64,000 nucleotides of DNA from Bacteroidota bacterium (lineage in GTDB: Bacteria; Bacteroidota; Bacteroidia; Cytophagales; Cyclobacteriaceae). The notes beneath the pieces were generated by a model, which was not told the origin of the DNA, searched no databases, and was given only the letters and a program-made list of their open reading frames with translations. Shown piece after piece: positions 42,427 to 51,746 of this stretch (position 1 is the stretch's first letter; each line of letters starts with the position of its first letter). The position numbers were made by a program, and so were the translations under genes. The DNA lies in the NCBI GenBank assembly GCA_023428695.1, contig JAEYWY010000021.1, positions 1 through 64,000 on the forward strand, written 5' to 3'.

Positions 42427-44310
42427 TTACCTCGGACGGATGGTGAGTTTCTCTCCGACTGAAAGATTAAAGTCCGTCTTCTTGTTCCACTCCATCAGTT
42501 CTTTGATCGTCACACCGTATTTACGCGCAATACTGTAAACGGTATCAGAGGGTTGGACTACGTGCTCCTGCACTTTTGGGGCCTCTTCCGCTTCTTCGGG
42601 CACGAAACCCTCAGGCTCCCTTACTTTAAGCACCTGCCCGGGCCGGATGCCCTGTGTAAGGTCAAGCTTGTTCCAATTAACAATATCCATCACCGCAATG
42701 TTGTATTCCCGGGCAATACCATACAACGTCTCCTTGGGTTTTACAACATGCTCCGAAATTACCTTGTCAGGTTCCGGTTGTACCTCAATTCTGGGTTCTG
42801 CTGCGACGGTTTCTTCAACGCGTGCAGTGTCATTCGCCAGCCCCGGATTTTCGACGGCTATTAATGTCGTGTCAGCGTTCAATTCGACGGCTTCGTCTGT
42901 AGGTTCGGAAACCTGTACCTCCACCGGAGCTTCAGGTTCGGGTGTGTTAAGTGTTTCGACAGGTATTTTCTGCGTCTCAGGGTCACTTTTGCCTGCGGTA
43001 GCAGACCAGTTAAACGTTTCTCCGTGGTCTACTTCAACCACAACTTCCTCCACGGGGTCGTTTCGCTCGGACTTCGGCTTCATTGAGGCCAGCCACAACG
43101 TTGTACCCGGCTGTACCTGATCACCCGCGCTCATGCGGTTAAACTTCCGAAGCCGTTTCTGTTGTACACCATACTGCTGACTTATCGACCACAAGGTTTC
43201 ACCGGGAGCAACCTTATGATATGCCGTCGATGCACGATTGCGTTTCTTGCCGAGGAAGAAATACTTTCCATCCGTGCGATCGCTTATAGACATTTCGTTC
43301 CACTTCAGAAAGTCGGAAAGATCAACACCGGCGCGTGCCGAAAGTTGCGTCGCTGTTTCGTTTGTCATCGCACGCACTGCAGTGATGCCGTTTATGCGGA
43401 TCTTGTCTTCATTCTTCCGAATACTTCCCTTTGGCATCGCGGTATCGCGCAATCCCTTTGATGCGTCGGCGACTGCAGCGGGCATCCCGGCTTCAGGAAT
43501 CCGTATCGGATCGGCCCCGCCCTTCACAGGAATAGCCACCGCATAGGATCGGTCATCAGGAATTGACGACGCCTTAAGCCATTTGTTATACGTTTTGATT
43601 TCCTCTTCATCGGCCTGCACCTCGCGTGCGATATCAGCGAGAGATTTTTTGGCCTTCGTATGGTATGTTACGATTTTGATATCGCCTTCACCTTTGACAA
43701 ACCCCTCGTACGCGATCTTGTGTGCCAGGTATTTCTTTACATACCAATACGTGTTGCTCGTGATGTCCATGTGTTTGACGCCACCCTTTGTATCTTTTAC
43801 ACTGCGCATCACACCACCTGCTCCCATCTGGTACGCCTGGAGTGCATAGAGCCAGTTATCGAAGAACGCGTTGTTCTTCTTCAGATAGCGGGCTGCCGCA
43901 CGTGATGACGATACAATGTTCATTCGCTCATCTACGGTCTTGTCGACACGCAATCCCATCTCAATGGCGGTGAAATCTTTGAATTGCCAGAAGCCCACAG
44001 CATTCGAAACCGACACAGCATCGGCAATCAGAGCGCTTTCCTGAATGACAAGGTATTTGAAATCGTCCGGAACATTCTCCTCGGCAAAAATTCGTTCGAT
44101 TATCGGAAAATAAGTCCGCGCACGCTGAACCTTCACTTCAAAGGATTTGGCGTAACGTGTAAGGGCATCAACGTCTTTCTGAATTTCGCGTCGGGCATCG
44201 TCGCGGATGGTCAGGGTCATGTCCGCGAATTTCATCTTGTGCGGAACTTCCGGACCTTGCGCGGCTACGAATAGCGTAGTAGCAAAAAATAGCGCGAGAG
44301 TTAACCTCAT
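42427..44310 (-). CDS. Membrane-exported lytic transglycosylase with three LysM domains (MltD-like)
   Basis: Cleaves peptidoglycan glycan strands in the periplasm. The 627-residue protein has a signal peptide (cleavage after VAAQ), then a GH23/SLT domain at about 65-210 with catalytic E91 in VIQESAL and the motifs GFWQFKDFTAIEMGL and ALQAYQMGAGGV. Three LysM repeats follow: YHKVAPGETLWSISQQYG (about 365), EHVVKPKETLYGIAREYN (about 520) and EHVVQPSDTVYSIARKYG (about 585). A long acidic Glu/Pro/Val-rich linker (about 410-515) separates the first from the others. This is the usual MltD architecture of the phylum. Confidence 0.93.
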   Translation of the reverse strand: MRLTLALFFATTLFVAAQGPEVPHKMKFADMTLTIRDDARREIQKDVDALTRYAKSFEVKVQRARTYFPIIERIFAEENVPDDFKYLVIQESALIADAVSVSNAVGFWQFKDFTAIEMGLRVDKTVDERMNIVSSSRAAARYLKKNNAFFDNWLYALQAYQMGAGGVMRSVKDTKGGVKHMDITSNTYWYVKKYLAHKIAYEGFVKGEGDIKIVTYHTKAKKSLADIAREVQADEEEIKTYNKWLKASSIPDDRSYAVAIPVKGGADPIRIPEAGMPAAVADASKGLRDTAMPKGSIRKNEDKIRINGITAVRAMTNETATQLSARAGVDLSDFLKWNEMSISDRTDGKYFFLGKKRNRASTAYHKVAPGETLWSISQQYGVQQKRLRKFNRMSAGDQVQPGTTLWLASMKPKSERNDPVEEVVVEVDHGETFNWSATAGKSDPETQKIPVETLNTPEPEAPVEVQVSEPTDEAVELNADTTLIAVENPGLANDTARVEETVAAEPRIEVQPEPDKVISEHVVKPKETLYGIAREYNIAVMDIVNWNKLDLTQGIRPGQVLKVREPEGFVPEEAEEAPKVQEHVVQPSDTVYSIARKYGVTIKELMEWNKKTDFNLSVGEKLTIRPR

Positions 44311-44339
44311 GTATTAAAAAACTTTTGAAGGAATAACGC

Positions 44340-44981
44340 TTACAAAGATAGTTTTCTTATCATCATAATCCCATCCCGAATCGGAAGAAGTACATTTTCC
44401 ACACGACGATCTTCCTGAATCTTCCGATTAAACTCCATTATCGCCCGTGTATCTTTATCAACTTTGTCCTGGACAACCTTGCCGCTCCAGAGAACATTGT
44501 CGGCAAGAATGATACCACCCGGATTTACGGCTGGCAAAACGAGGTCAAAGTAGCGGGCATAATTTTCCTTGTCGGCGTCAATAAAGACAAGGTCAAACTT
44601 CTCATCCAGCGTCGGAATGATCGACAGCGCATTGCCTATCCGTAATTCGATTTTGTCGCCGTATGGCGATTTTGAGAACGTATCGCGGAGACGGTCCTCA
44701 AGTTCCTCGTTGATGTCGAGTGTAATGAGTTTGCCATCGGCGGCCAGGCCTTCAGCCATACACAACGCTGAATACCCGGTGTAGGTACCGATTTCGAGAA
44801 CACGCCGCGGCCGGATCATCTGACTGATCATTGCGAGCAGTCTGCCCTGCAGGCGCCCGGACAACATACGCGGCCTCAAGACATTCGCGTGTGTATCGCG
44901 GTTCACCTGCCACAACAGATCATTCTCCTCGGAAGTGTGTGCTTCAGCGTATTGCTGAATGCTTTCAGGAATAATATTCAT
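44340..44981 (-). CDS. SAM-dependent O-methyltransferase (caffeoyl-CoA-OMT family)
   Basis: A 213-residue class I methyltransferase of the TrmR/CCoAOMT family. Seen: LEIGTYTGYSALCMAEGL (SAM motif I, near 67), ITLDINEELE (motif II), and VFIDADKENYARYFDL with LADNVLWSGKV (metal-binding and active-site region). The bacterial members include TrmR, which methylates tRNA 5-hydroxyuridine-34; that would complement the U32/TrhP-like gene elsewhere in the window, but small-molecule substrates are equally possible. It is 29 bases upstream of the LysM gene. Confidence 0.88.
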   Translation of the reverse strand: MNIIPESIQQYAEAHTSEENDLLWQVNRDTHANVLRPRMLSGRLQGRLLAMISQMIRPRRVLEIGTYTGYSALCMAEGLAADGKLITLDINEELEDRLRDTFSKSPYGDKIELRIGNALSIIPTLDEKFDLVFIDADKENYARYFDLVLPAVNPGGIILADNVLWSGKVVQDKVDKDTRAIMEFNRKIQEDRRVENVLLPIRDGIMMIRKLSL

Positions 44982-45019
44982 ACTCGTCGGTTAGTCCCAA
45001 TCGCATTCGGCGGCTTCCG

Positions 45020-46252
45020 CTAGTTAGGAACCATGGTAAGCATACTCAATTTGCGCTCATCGAAAATATCCTGAGCAATATCCTGCAACTTTGACGCTGA
45101 CGTCTCATCAATCTTTTCAAATATCTCTTCGAGCGAAGGCACATTGCCAAAATCCAGGACGGCGCGCCCCATCATCAGCATAAGATTGAGGTTGTTCTCT
45201 TCGGCCATGGCGAGCTGTCCCTTAATTTGTTCCTTCATCGCCGACAACTTGCGAACTGAAAGCGGTTTCTCACAATGGCGTGCAAGCTCGCGTTTTACTA
45301 CCCGGATACACTTGTCGAGCTGACGTGGTTCCGTTCCAAAGAACACCGCGAACATTCCGGTGTCCGTATAAGGGATGTAATGGGCTTCGACCGAATACAC
45401 AAACCCATACTTCTCACGGAGTGCAAGATTCAACTGTGAGTTCATGCCCGGACCGCCGATCATGTTCACCAGCATGAACAACGGGATCCGGTCTTCATGC
45501 CGAATGGAATATGCATCCCTGCCCATAGCACATTTCGCCTGTTTGACGACACGTCGAAGGATTTGCTCCTGTGCCTGATAATTGGAAAACTTTTTTCGTC
45601 TTCCGTTGAGACACGTGTTATGAAAACCCTCGAGGTATTTGCGTGCGAGACGTTGCACTTCGTCAGGGGAAACATTGCCTACACATGAGAATACAATCCG
45701 GTTAGTGTTCATGTGATTCTTGAAGAAGGAGACAAAGTCACGCTTGCGGAATGACCTGACTGTCTCTTCTCTTCCGAGGATGTTCATTCCCATGGGATGC
45801 TTCTTGTAGACGACAGCCTCAAATTCATCCTGGAGGGAATCGTCGGGGCTGTCTTTATACATCGCCATCTCTTCCAGGATCACACCACGCTCTTTTTCCA
45901 GCTCTCTTTCCGGGAAGACAGAGTTGAAGGTGATGTCGCTGAGCACGTCGACGGCGCGTTCAAAATATTCCTTCCGCACGGATGCGTAGAAAGCGATCTT
46001 TTCCTTGTCGGTGTAGGCATTCAGTTCGCCGCCGATGGAGTCGAGGCTACTTAATATGTCAATGGTTTTTCTACGGCGGGTGCCTTTGAACGCCATGTGC
46101 TCCCAAAAGTGGGCAATACCCTGATTATCAGTACTTTCATCCCTACTTCCAACGTCCAGTATAATACCACAATGCACGATGGCTGTGGTGGGAATTCGTT
46201 CATAGACAACCCGGATTCCGTTGGGTAACCTGAAAATAGTACGGTCTTTCAT
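45020..46252 (-). CDS. M16 family zinc peptidase
   Basis: A 410-residue cytoplasmic pitrilysin-family peptidase resembling processing-peptidase beta subunits. The start at 46252 (MKDRTIFRLPNGIRVVYERI) is the normal family start and has AAAGGAATT upstream; the longer frame adds an unrelated 49 residues. The inverted zinc motif is H48-F-W-E51-H52 with the downstream ligand in ILEEM (E127/E128). The second half lacks the zinc motif, as expected for the inactive domain, and holds the R/Y substrate-clamp region (LREKYGFVYSVEAHY). A good promoter candidate lies about 100 bases upstream. Confidence 0.93.
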   Translation of the reverse strand: MKDRTIFRLPNGIRVVYERIPTTAIVHCGIILDVGSRDESTDNQGIAHFWEHMAFKGTRRRKTIDILSSLDSIGGELNAYTDKEKIAFYASVRKEYFERAVDVLSDITFNSVFPERELEKERGVILEEMAMYKDSPDDSLQDEFEAVVYKKHPMGMNILGREETVRSFRKRDFVSFFKNHMNTNRIVFSCVGNVSPDEVQRLARKYLEGFHNTCLNGRRKKFSNYQAQEQILRRVVKQAKCAMGRDAYSIRHEDRIPLFMLVNMIGGPGMNSQLNLALREKYGFVYSVEAHYIPYTDTGMFAVFFGTEPRQLDKCIRVVKRELARHCEKPLSVRKLSAMKEQIKGQLAMAEENNLNLMLMMGRAVLDFGNVPSLEEIFEKIDETSASKLQDIAQDIFDERKLSMLTMVPN

Positions 46253-46351
46253 AAGCTCAATTCCTTTGTTTACCGTAAATGAAATACCAGGAGAAACTCG
46301 GGGTGTTCCCGCAAACGGACATTCACGCCCGCCCGCGGTCAATCGTTCTTT

Positions 46352-46382
46352 CAACTTTACGGTTTTTAGTATAATTAACAAA
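46352..46382 (-). promoter_or_regulatory. Candidate promoter of the M16 peptidase gene
   Basis: On the minus strand TTTG (46382-46379) is followed after exactly 19 bases by TAAAGTTG (46359-46352), one mismatch from TAnnTTTG. The ATG is 100 bases downstream. Confidence 0.5.
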
Positions 46383-46515
46383 CAAATTGAGTGGCACAAC
46401 TATTGCCAAACGTGATACGGGATTAAGGGTTTTTAATGATTTCCCAATTCACTGGTAGAATTTGTAATATTCCTTGAGTTTCCTTTACTCTCTGACAAAG
46501 AAAGCGCGAAAACCT

Positions 46516-46767
46516 ATGAACACGCAAAAAGTTAGAACCTGTTTTACGATGACGTACACCGACGAGCAGTATGAGCACGCCCGGTACTATATCGAGGATA
46601 TGAAAAAACATCCGAACCGGGTATTCTGGCAAGGAAAGGAAGGAAAGTCGGATGACGAACTGATTATTGAGCAGATTGCGCACCGGATTTTATCCGGGTT
46701 CTACAACAAGGATCCGTTTACAGCGGGCAAGTACATCATGCGGATGGACAGCTCCACCACATTATAA
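46516..46767 (+). CDS. Small hypothetical protein
   Basis: An 83-residue soluble protein starting with ATG at 46516 (MNTQKVRTCFTMTYTDEQYE). It has a helical, charged middle (HARYYIEDMKKHPNRVFWQGKEGKSDDELIIEQIAHRIL) and ends ITMRMDSSTTL-like. No family recognised. Its last six bases overlap the end of the convergent phosphorylase gene. The coding look (mixed charged and hydrophobic heptads, proper start) makes it probably real. Confidence 0.55.
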   Translation: MNTQKVRTCFTMTYTDEQYEHARYYIEDMKKHPNRVFWQGKEGKSDDELIIEQIAHRILSGFYNKDPFTAGKYIMRMDSSTTL

Positions 46768-47622
46768 CCGACTCAATACTTTCTGGATAAGGTTTTCCAC
46801 GACTTCAGCGTGGTCAGGGGCAAATTCATTGCGTACCCGATTAGCGATAATGGCATTTACGCTCAGCACACGATGCCTTAGCAGGCGGCCAATCGCATAA
46901 TAGCCGGCAGTTTCCATTTCGAAGTTCGTCAATCCGCCACCCGTTTGAAACGTGAACGTTGTAAGCCTCTTGAGTAATTCAGGAAACCTCACAGGAATTC
47001 GTATCCTCCTTCCCTGTGGAGCATAGAACCCCGGCGCCGTAACTGTGTGTCCACGATACATATCGAAAGCTACTTTCTTCAACAACTCTTCGGAACATCC
47101 GACAACGTACGGCGCAAACGGCAACCCCAGATGTTTTTGCAAAGCCGTTCCCATTTCTTCCTCCATTGAATCTTGCTCCAGGGTATAGAACTGCATGAGG
47201 TTATCAAATCCAATTGCAGTACCACTTACGAGATGTGTACCAACCGGAATGTCTTCACTGATCGCGCCTGAAGTTCCAATGCGGATAATGTCCAGTGAAC
47301 GATGCACAGGCCTGACAGTTCGCGTTTGCAAATCCACATTCGCCAATGCATCAAGTTCAGTAAGGAAGATTTCGATGTTGTCCGTACCGATCCCGGTACT
47401 GATAACCGAAATGCGTTTGCCGCGAAGTGTTCCTGTGTGTGTTACAAACTCTCTTTGATTAATACGAAAGGTCACTTCATCAAAGAATTTCGACACTTCC
47501 GCGACTCTGTTCTGATCACCTACTGCAATGATAGTATCAGCAATATGCTCCGGCCGCAGATTGAGATGATAAATACTTCCGTCAGGATGGAGGATAAGAT
47601 CGGCTGGAGAAAATGTACTCAT
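46762..47622 (-). CDS. Nucleoside phosphorylase (uridine phosphorylase-like)
   Basis: A 286-residue enzyme that would split uridine or another nucleoside with phosphate to free base and ribose-1-phosphate. Seen: VGDQNRVAEVSKFFDE (phosphate-binding GDxxR), STGIGTDNIEIFLTEL, IRIGTSGAISEDIPVGTHLV and NFEMETAGYYAIGRLL, the MET-containing purine/pyrimidine ribose motif. It looks like a divergent member used in Bacteroidota for nucleoside salvage. The start ATG at 47622 is 26 bases after the acyltransferase stop, so the pair is probably cotranscribed. Confidence 0.9.
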   Translation of the reverse strand: MSTFSPADLILHPDGSIYHLNLRPEHIADTIIAVGDQNRVAEVSKFFDEVTFRINQREFVTHTGTLRGKRISVISTGIGTDNIEIFLTELDALANVDLQTRTVRPVHRSLDIIRIGTSGAISEDIPVGTHLVSGTAIGFDNLMQFYTLEQDSMEEEMGTALQKHLGLPFAPYVVGCSEELLKKVAFDMYRGHTVTAPGFYAPQGRRIRIPVRFPELLKRLTTFTFQTGGGLTNFEMETAGYYAIGRLLRHRVLSVNAIIANRVRNEFAPDHAEVVENLIQKVLSRL

Positions 47623-47647
47623 ATGCAATGTGAATAATTACCCGTGA

Positions 47648-48286
47648 TCAGGTATTAACGGTCTGCGCCGGATTACCAAAAACTGTTTCGCCCGATTTGA
47701 CCGATGTGATTACTACTGACCCTGCACCAACGCGCGCGCCTTTTCCAATCGTCACGCCTGAGACAATGGTTACACCTGATCCGATGAACGCGTCTTCTTC
47801 AACAATGACGCCTGGATTCAGAACGCTGCCGGCCCCAATCTGTACGAAGTCACCAACCTGCACTTCCATTCCAACGATACTTCCGCTGTGCAGCAGACAA
47901 TGCTGACCGATAGCTGCACCCGCGCCGATCTTCACACCCTGGTCGATAAAATTTCCGTGACCGATTGATGAAGATGATGCAATAATCGCAGTCCTGTGAA
48001 CCGCGTTCACGGGTTGAACATGACGCTTCTCATTGAGCATCTTGACAAGGGAACGACGAACCTTGTTATCATCCGATGCGACAAATGCCTCGCATTTCTT
48101 GCCTATGAGCTTCAAAAAACCGTCGTCGTCCGTACTTCCAAGTACAGTAACTGAATCGATCTCCGTCTGATGAAGTTTTTTATCGTCGTCGAGAAAACAA
48201 TAGACGACATTGCCGTTTTGCTCGAAAATTTCTTTTGCCGCCCGGCCAATTGCCTGGGCACCGAATATAATGACTGGATTTTCCAT
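47648..48286 (-). CDS. NeuD/PglD-family sugar O-acyltransferase
   Basis: A 212-residue left-handed beta-helix acyltransferase. The N-terminal domain (residues 1-85) is the PglD-type nucleotide-sugar binding fold (PVIIFGAQAIGRAAKEIF). The C-terminal domain has hexapeptide repeats (IGHGNFIDQGVKIGAGAAIG, then VEEDAFIGSGVTIVSGVTIG). It would acetylate an amino- or sialic-acid-type sugar of the cell surface. The ATG at 48286 follows an exact -7 box TACCTTTG by only six bases, suggesting a leaderless or very short leader mRNA. Confidence 0.88.
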   Translation of the reverse strand: MENPVIIFGAQAIGRAAKEIFEQNGNVVYCFLDDDKKLHQTEIDSVTVLGSTDDDGFLKLIGKKCEAFVASDDNKVRRSLVKMLNEKRHVQPVNAVHRTAIIASSSSIGHGNFIDQGVKIGAGAAIGQHCLLHSGSIVGMEVQVGDFVQIGAGSVLNPGVIVEEDAFIGSGVTIVSGVTIGKGARVGAGSVVITSVKSGETVFGNPAQTVNT

Positions 48287-48292
48287 GACGCG

Positions 48293-48324
48293 CAAAGGTA
48301 GAATCGCCATCAATACTGAACAAG
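48293..48324 (-). promoter_or_regulatory. Candidate promoter of the NeuD-like gene, almost leaderless
   Basis: Minus strand: CTTG (48324-48321), 20 bases, TACCTTTG (48300-48293), then six bases to the ATG. The -7 box matches the consensus exactly. Confidence 0.45.
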
Positions 48325-48329
48325 AACTT

Positions 48330-49583
48330 TCAGCGCCTTCGCAGAAGTCCCTTTACTAAGTCAACGAAGTAATTGTCCGATGTAATGAGTAACACAAAGA
48401 AGGGAAGCATTCCAACACGATATCGCGACAGCGTTCCGAAATTCGGGGCCGATAACGCGAGAAACGTGATCAGGAGTATGCTATAGACAAGCACCGGGAA
48501 AAACAACGGTCCGACTTTACGGGTCTTGAACACATGCACAACAAAACCGACAGTGAGCAGAATAAGTAATGCATTCTCCAACGCCGATACTATTTGCAAT
48601 GATCCGTCGGCTTCCCAGAGGAACGGGCGATACAATCCCGACAAAACCGCTTTCGGCGCGTATTTGATAATACTCGGAGCATCCGGTGCAAGGTCCGGAT
48701 AGTGAATCATATCATTTGGGTCGGAAATACTCTCGAAGACTTCATAGTTCGAAACGACAACGTCAAGAAAACGTTCCGGATAAAAATTTGGATGAACAAG
48801 ACTTGCGATAACGGCAGGCACCATGAACACCGCCAGCCAGATCACGACGTCAAAAATCAATCGCACTTTGAGGCGTGGACGGATCAGTCGTTGCATAACC
48901 AACTCGGTGAAGATTACCGGAAGCAATACTGCGAGGTAGTAATACTTTAATCCCCACAACATCCAAAGCGCAGGAACGAGCAGTATCCATTGCCACGTTT
49001 TGACACGGCTGGCGCGCCACAGGCGTATGGAAACCGTAACCACAAAAAACAGGCACGACATGGCGATGCTTTCCTTAATCAATCCCGATGACCAGAAAAC
49101 GGCCGATGGGAAAAACAAAAAAGCAAACACCGCAGGCAATGCATAACGGTCGCGGCATGCGCTGATTTCCCTGACAAGTGCCCATGAAGCGAGGAATGAA
49201 ACAAATGAAAAATAGACAGTTGTGATCCAGTAATTGTATCCGGTCAACAAAACAACGACGCTTGTAATCTTCGAAAGAAAAAGTGCACGCGGTGCGACTT
49301 CGACGCCGTCATTGTACAGTTCTTCACCCGACCAAAGAAACTGAATATACCTTCCAAAACTTTCACCCGTCATCGCTGCGATACGACTTCCCTGCTCAAA
49401 ATATTCGAACGTATCACCAACGCTGTAGACGTGCAGATAGACAAGTCCGAGCGCGATGCCGCAGCCGATTCGAAACACCAGTGCCGGAAAAAAAAACCTT
49501 TTTAATTCGGAATGCTCCTTTCGCCAAAGCATCCACGACGCAGTAGCGATAAAAAGGACATTTACGAATGGGACAATGCTCAC
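48330..49583 (-). CDS. Polytopic membrane protein, possible GT-C-like glycosyltransferase
   Basis: A 417-residue inner-membrane protein with about ten hydrophobic segments. Large loops hold SVGDTFEYFEQGSRIA (a Gly-Asp motif early, as in GT-C enzymes) and EELYNDGVEVAPRALF. It resembles the uncharacterised membrane proteins of polysaccharide pathways in Bacteroidota rather than a known transporter. Translation starts with GTG, whose bases overlap the DUF2851 stop (GTGA), so coupling is likely. The downstream neighbour is the NeuD-like acyltransferase gene, which would fit a glycan role. Confidence 0.7.
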   Translation of the reverse strand: MSIVPFVNVLFIATASWMLWRKEHSELKRFFFPALVFRIGCGIALGLVYLHVYSVGDTFEYFEQGSRIAAMTGESFGRYIQFLWSGEELYNDGVEVAPRALFLSKITSVVVLLTGYNYWITTVYFSFVSFLASWALVREISACRDRYALPAVFAFLFFPSAVFWSSGLIKESIAMSCLFFVVTVSIRLWRASRVKTWQWILLVPALWMLWGLKYYYLAVLLPVIFTELVMQRLIRPRLKVRLIFDVVIWLAVFMVPAVIASLVHPNFYPERFLDVVVSNYEVFESISDPNDMIHYPDLAPDAPSIIKYAPKAVLSGLYRPFLWEADGSLQIVSALENALLILLTVGFVVHVFKTRKVGPLFFPVLVYSILLITFLALSAPNFGTLSRYRVGMLPFFVLLITSDNYFVDLVKGLLRRR

Positions 49584-50863
49584 GTGGGGACTGGTTTCAC
49601 CAAAGATGCGCCAATATTACAATCCAGGCAACGATGACGGGTGCAGAAGTTGTTGTAAAGTTCTAACAGTGCCTGCGAATCAAAGGCGTCGGCACACGCA
49701 ATTTGGTGTGTATTCCACTTCTTGATGACACGGTTGCTCTCGGCCGGCATTTGATGGAGAATTCGGATTGCTTTTTCCATGAGTCGCTGATCATCCCGGC
49801 TGAGTGCATAGGCTGCCAGGACCGGTACCACCGTGTTGACAATCAGGTTAGATACACTGTCATCTCCCATGGTCGCTTCCTTTTTCGTCGACTTGCGTCG
49901 GAAGTTGTAATGCTCGTTCCAATAAGGTGACGGGTTACAACGAAATGCTTGTTGGATTTCTTCGCCATCCGCAGCAAGAAACAACGGCAGTAATGTTGAA
50001 TGCCTGGCAAAGAACGCCGCGAACTGTGCGATGCGCAATGTGGGGAAATTAGCCGGACGCAAACGAAGAAACTTCCACTGCGTTTTGTTCATGGCTTTAT
50101 GATCAAGTCGATACTTCTGACGCAACAGATTAAACTCGCGCTGCAACAGACGGTAATACGCGTCCTCGTGATTGTCGTCGAGAAATCCGGCTACGCCAAA
50201 CAGCATCGCTTCCAGTTGTTCAGGGTGATCACGATGTTTCATCAGTGTCTTCAGTGGAAGTGCACGTGCCAGTTGAAGGAAAGGATCTGCATTCAGTCGG
50301 AATCCAAAGTTACGCGCCAGAAGCTGGTACGTTGTTTCTTCCCAATCGCCGCGGTTGCGGGTTAGAAACTCCTTTACAAACCGTCCGCGTTCCTCCAGCC
50401 GTTGTGTAAGCATACGATCCAGCGTATTGAGGATCACGATCGGCTTAACATGCGGTAACGACGGCGAGCACGGTATTTCCTCAATGCTGTTTGATAATTC
50501 GCGAAAGCGAACCAACAGATTGGCATCCACCCGCTGCGCAATTTCGAGCGTTGGCATCGGGCTGCCATCGCGCCGGAAAACAGGTGAGTCATTGCGCCAT
50601 ACGACATGCAGCACGACGCTATCGTAACTTTCGTCGCGGTCGTGTTCGTGAAGGTACCAGCCCGACGCATCGATATGGATTTCAACGCTGCCGATCCATT
50701 GTAATCCGCCCACCTGAAGCCGCGCTTCAAGAAAGTCGGGTCCTGCATCGGGATTACGCGATCCCGCATTAAAGACTTGCACTGTCTCTCCGGAGGTCGT
50801 CAGCAGTTCAGTTTTGTCAAAATACTGATACTGCCATAAGTAATGAAGAAAGGATTCATTCAT
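49580..50863 (-). CDS. DUF2851 family protein
   Basis: A 427-residue cytoplasmic protein of the DUF2851 family, found mainly in Bacteroidota. The start at 50863 (MNESFLHYLWQYQYF) is the family's usual beginning. Seen: NAGSRNPDAGPDFLEARLQV and IGSVEIHIDASGWYLHEHD, reminiscent of restriction-enzyme-like nuclease folds (E...H...D), and a C-terminal C-x2-C pair (CTRHRCLDCNIG). The family is uncharacterised; DNA processing is a guess. The stop overlaps the following GTG. Confidence 0.85.
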   Translation of the reverse strand: MNESFLHYLWQYQYFDKTELLTTSGETVQVFNAGSRNPDAGPDFLEARLQVGGLQWIGSVEIHIDASGWYLHEHDRDESYDSVVLHVVWRNDSPVFRRDGSPMPTLEIAQRVDANLLVRFRELSNSIEEIPCSPSLPHVKPIVILNTLDRMLTQRLEERGRFVKEFLTRNRGDWEETTYQLLARNFGFRLNADPFLQLARALPLKTLMKHRDHPEQLEAMLFGVAGFLDDNHEDAYYRLLQREFNLLRQKYRLDHKAMNKTQWKFLRLRPANFPTLRIAQFAAFFARHSTLLPLFLAADGEEIQQAFRCNPSPYWNEHYNFRRKSTKKEATMGDDSVSNLIVNTVVPVLAAYALSRDDQRLMEKAIRILHQMPAESNRVIKKWNTHQIACADAFDSQALLELYNNFCTRHRCLDCNIGASLVKPVPT

Positions 50864-50927
50864 GGCTAACGGTTTTAAAAGAATAACTAACAACGGCGCC
50901 GTAAGGCGCTAAACGAATAATATAAAG

Positions 50928-51746
50928 CTATAAATATTTTTCCAGACAGTCCGCCATCTGGCGCTGAACCTTTTGCGCTTCGTCCCTGGCGCGCGCAGCA
51001 AAATCCATATCCGGAGAAGCATAAATAATGGCGCGGGACGAGTTCACGAGAAGACCACACTCCTTGTTCATGCCCATACGTGAAGTTTCTTCAAGGTCGC
51101 CTCCTTGCGCGCCCACTCCCGGAACGAGGAAAAAGTTGTCAGGTGCAAGTGCCCTGATGCTGCCGATCTTATCGCTCTGTGTCGCACCAACAACAAACAT
51201 CAATTGATCCGGCGACGCCCACTGCTGAGATTTGAGAATCACTTCTTCGTACAACTTCTTTCCGGACAATTTGGATTCCATCAACTGAAAGTCGCCGCTG
51301 CCGCTGTTGGATGTATGCGCAAGCAGGATGACCCATTTATCCGGAAATCCCAGGAACGGTGTCACTGAATCTTCGCCCATATAAGGCGCTACTGTTATCG
51401 CATCAAAGTTCATTTCTTCGAAGAATGCACGCGCATACAACTCCGAGGTGTTTCCAATATCACCGCGTTTCGCATCGGCGATGGTGAATATTCCTTTTGG
51501 AATGTACTCCAGCGTTCGCTCCAGACTGCGCCAGCCTTTGGAGCCAAGCGCCTCGTAGAATGCAAGGTTCGGTTTATATGCCACGCATAAATCATGTGTG
51601 GCGTCTATGATTTGTTTGTTGAATTCAAAAATGGGGTCATCTTCGGAAAGCAGATAGCGCGGGATCCGCGCGAGATCGGTATCAAGCCCTACACACAGGT
51701 AGGAGCTTTTTTTTGTGATCTGCTGAAAGAGCGAGCTTCGGTTCAT
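50928..51746 (-). CDS. pyrF: Orotidine 5'-phosphate decarboxylase, type 2
   Basis: Last step of UMP synthesis, converting OMP to UMP and CO2. The 272-residue length fits the type 2 subfamily. The start at 51746 (MNRSSLFQQITKKSSYLCVG) is the conserved beginning. The catalytic cluster IADAKRGDIGNTSELYA gives the K-x2-D triad, and FLVPGVGAQGGDLE the phosphate-binding loop. The gene lies 64 bases upstream of DUF2851 on the same strand; pyrD follows at 55554 in the same region but in a different transcript. Confidence 0.95.
   Translation of the reverse strand: MNRSSLFQQITKKSSYLCVGLDTDLARIPRYLLSEDDPIFEFNKQIIDATHDLCVAYKPNLAFYEALGSKGWRSLERTLEYIPKGIFTIADAKRGDIGNTSELYARAFFEEMNFDAITVAPYMGEDSVTPFLGFPDKWVILLAHTSNSGSGDFQLMESKLSGKKLYEEVILKSQQWASPDQLMFVVGATQSDKIGSIRALAPDNFFLVPGVGAQGGDLEETSRMGMNKECGLLVNSSRAIIYASPDMDFAARARDEAQKVQRQMADCLEKYL

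Noticed and set aside
50893..50927. GCGCC-TTAC-GGCGC hairpin between pyrF and DUF2851 as terminator
   Set aside because: The stem is only five pairs and no T-tract follows on either strand.
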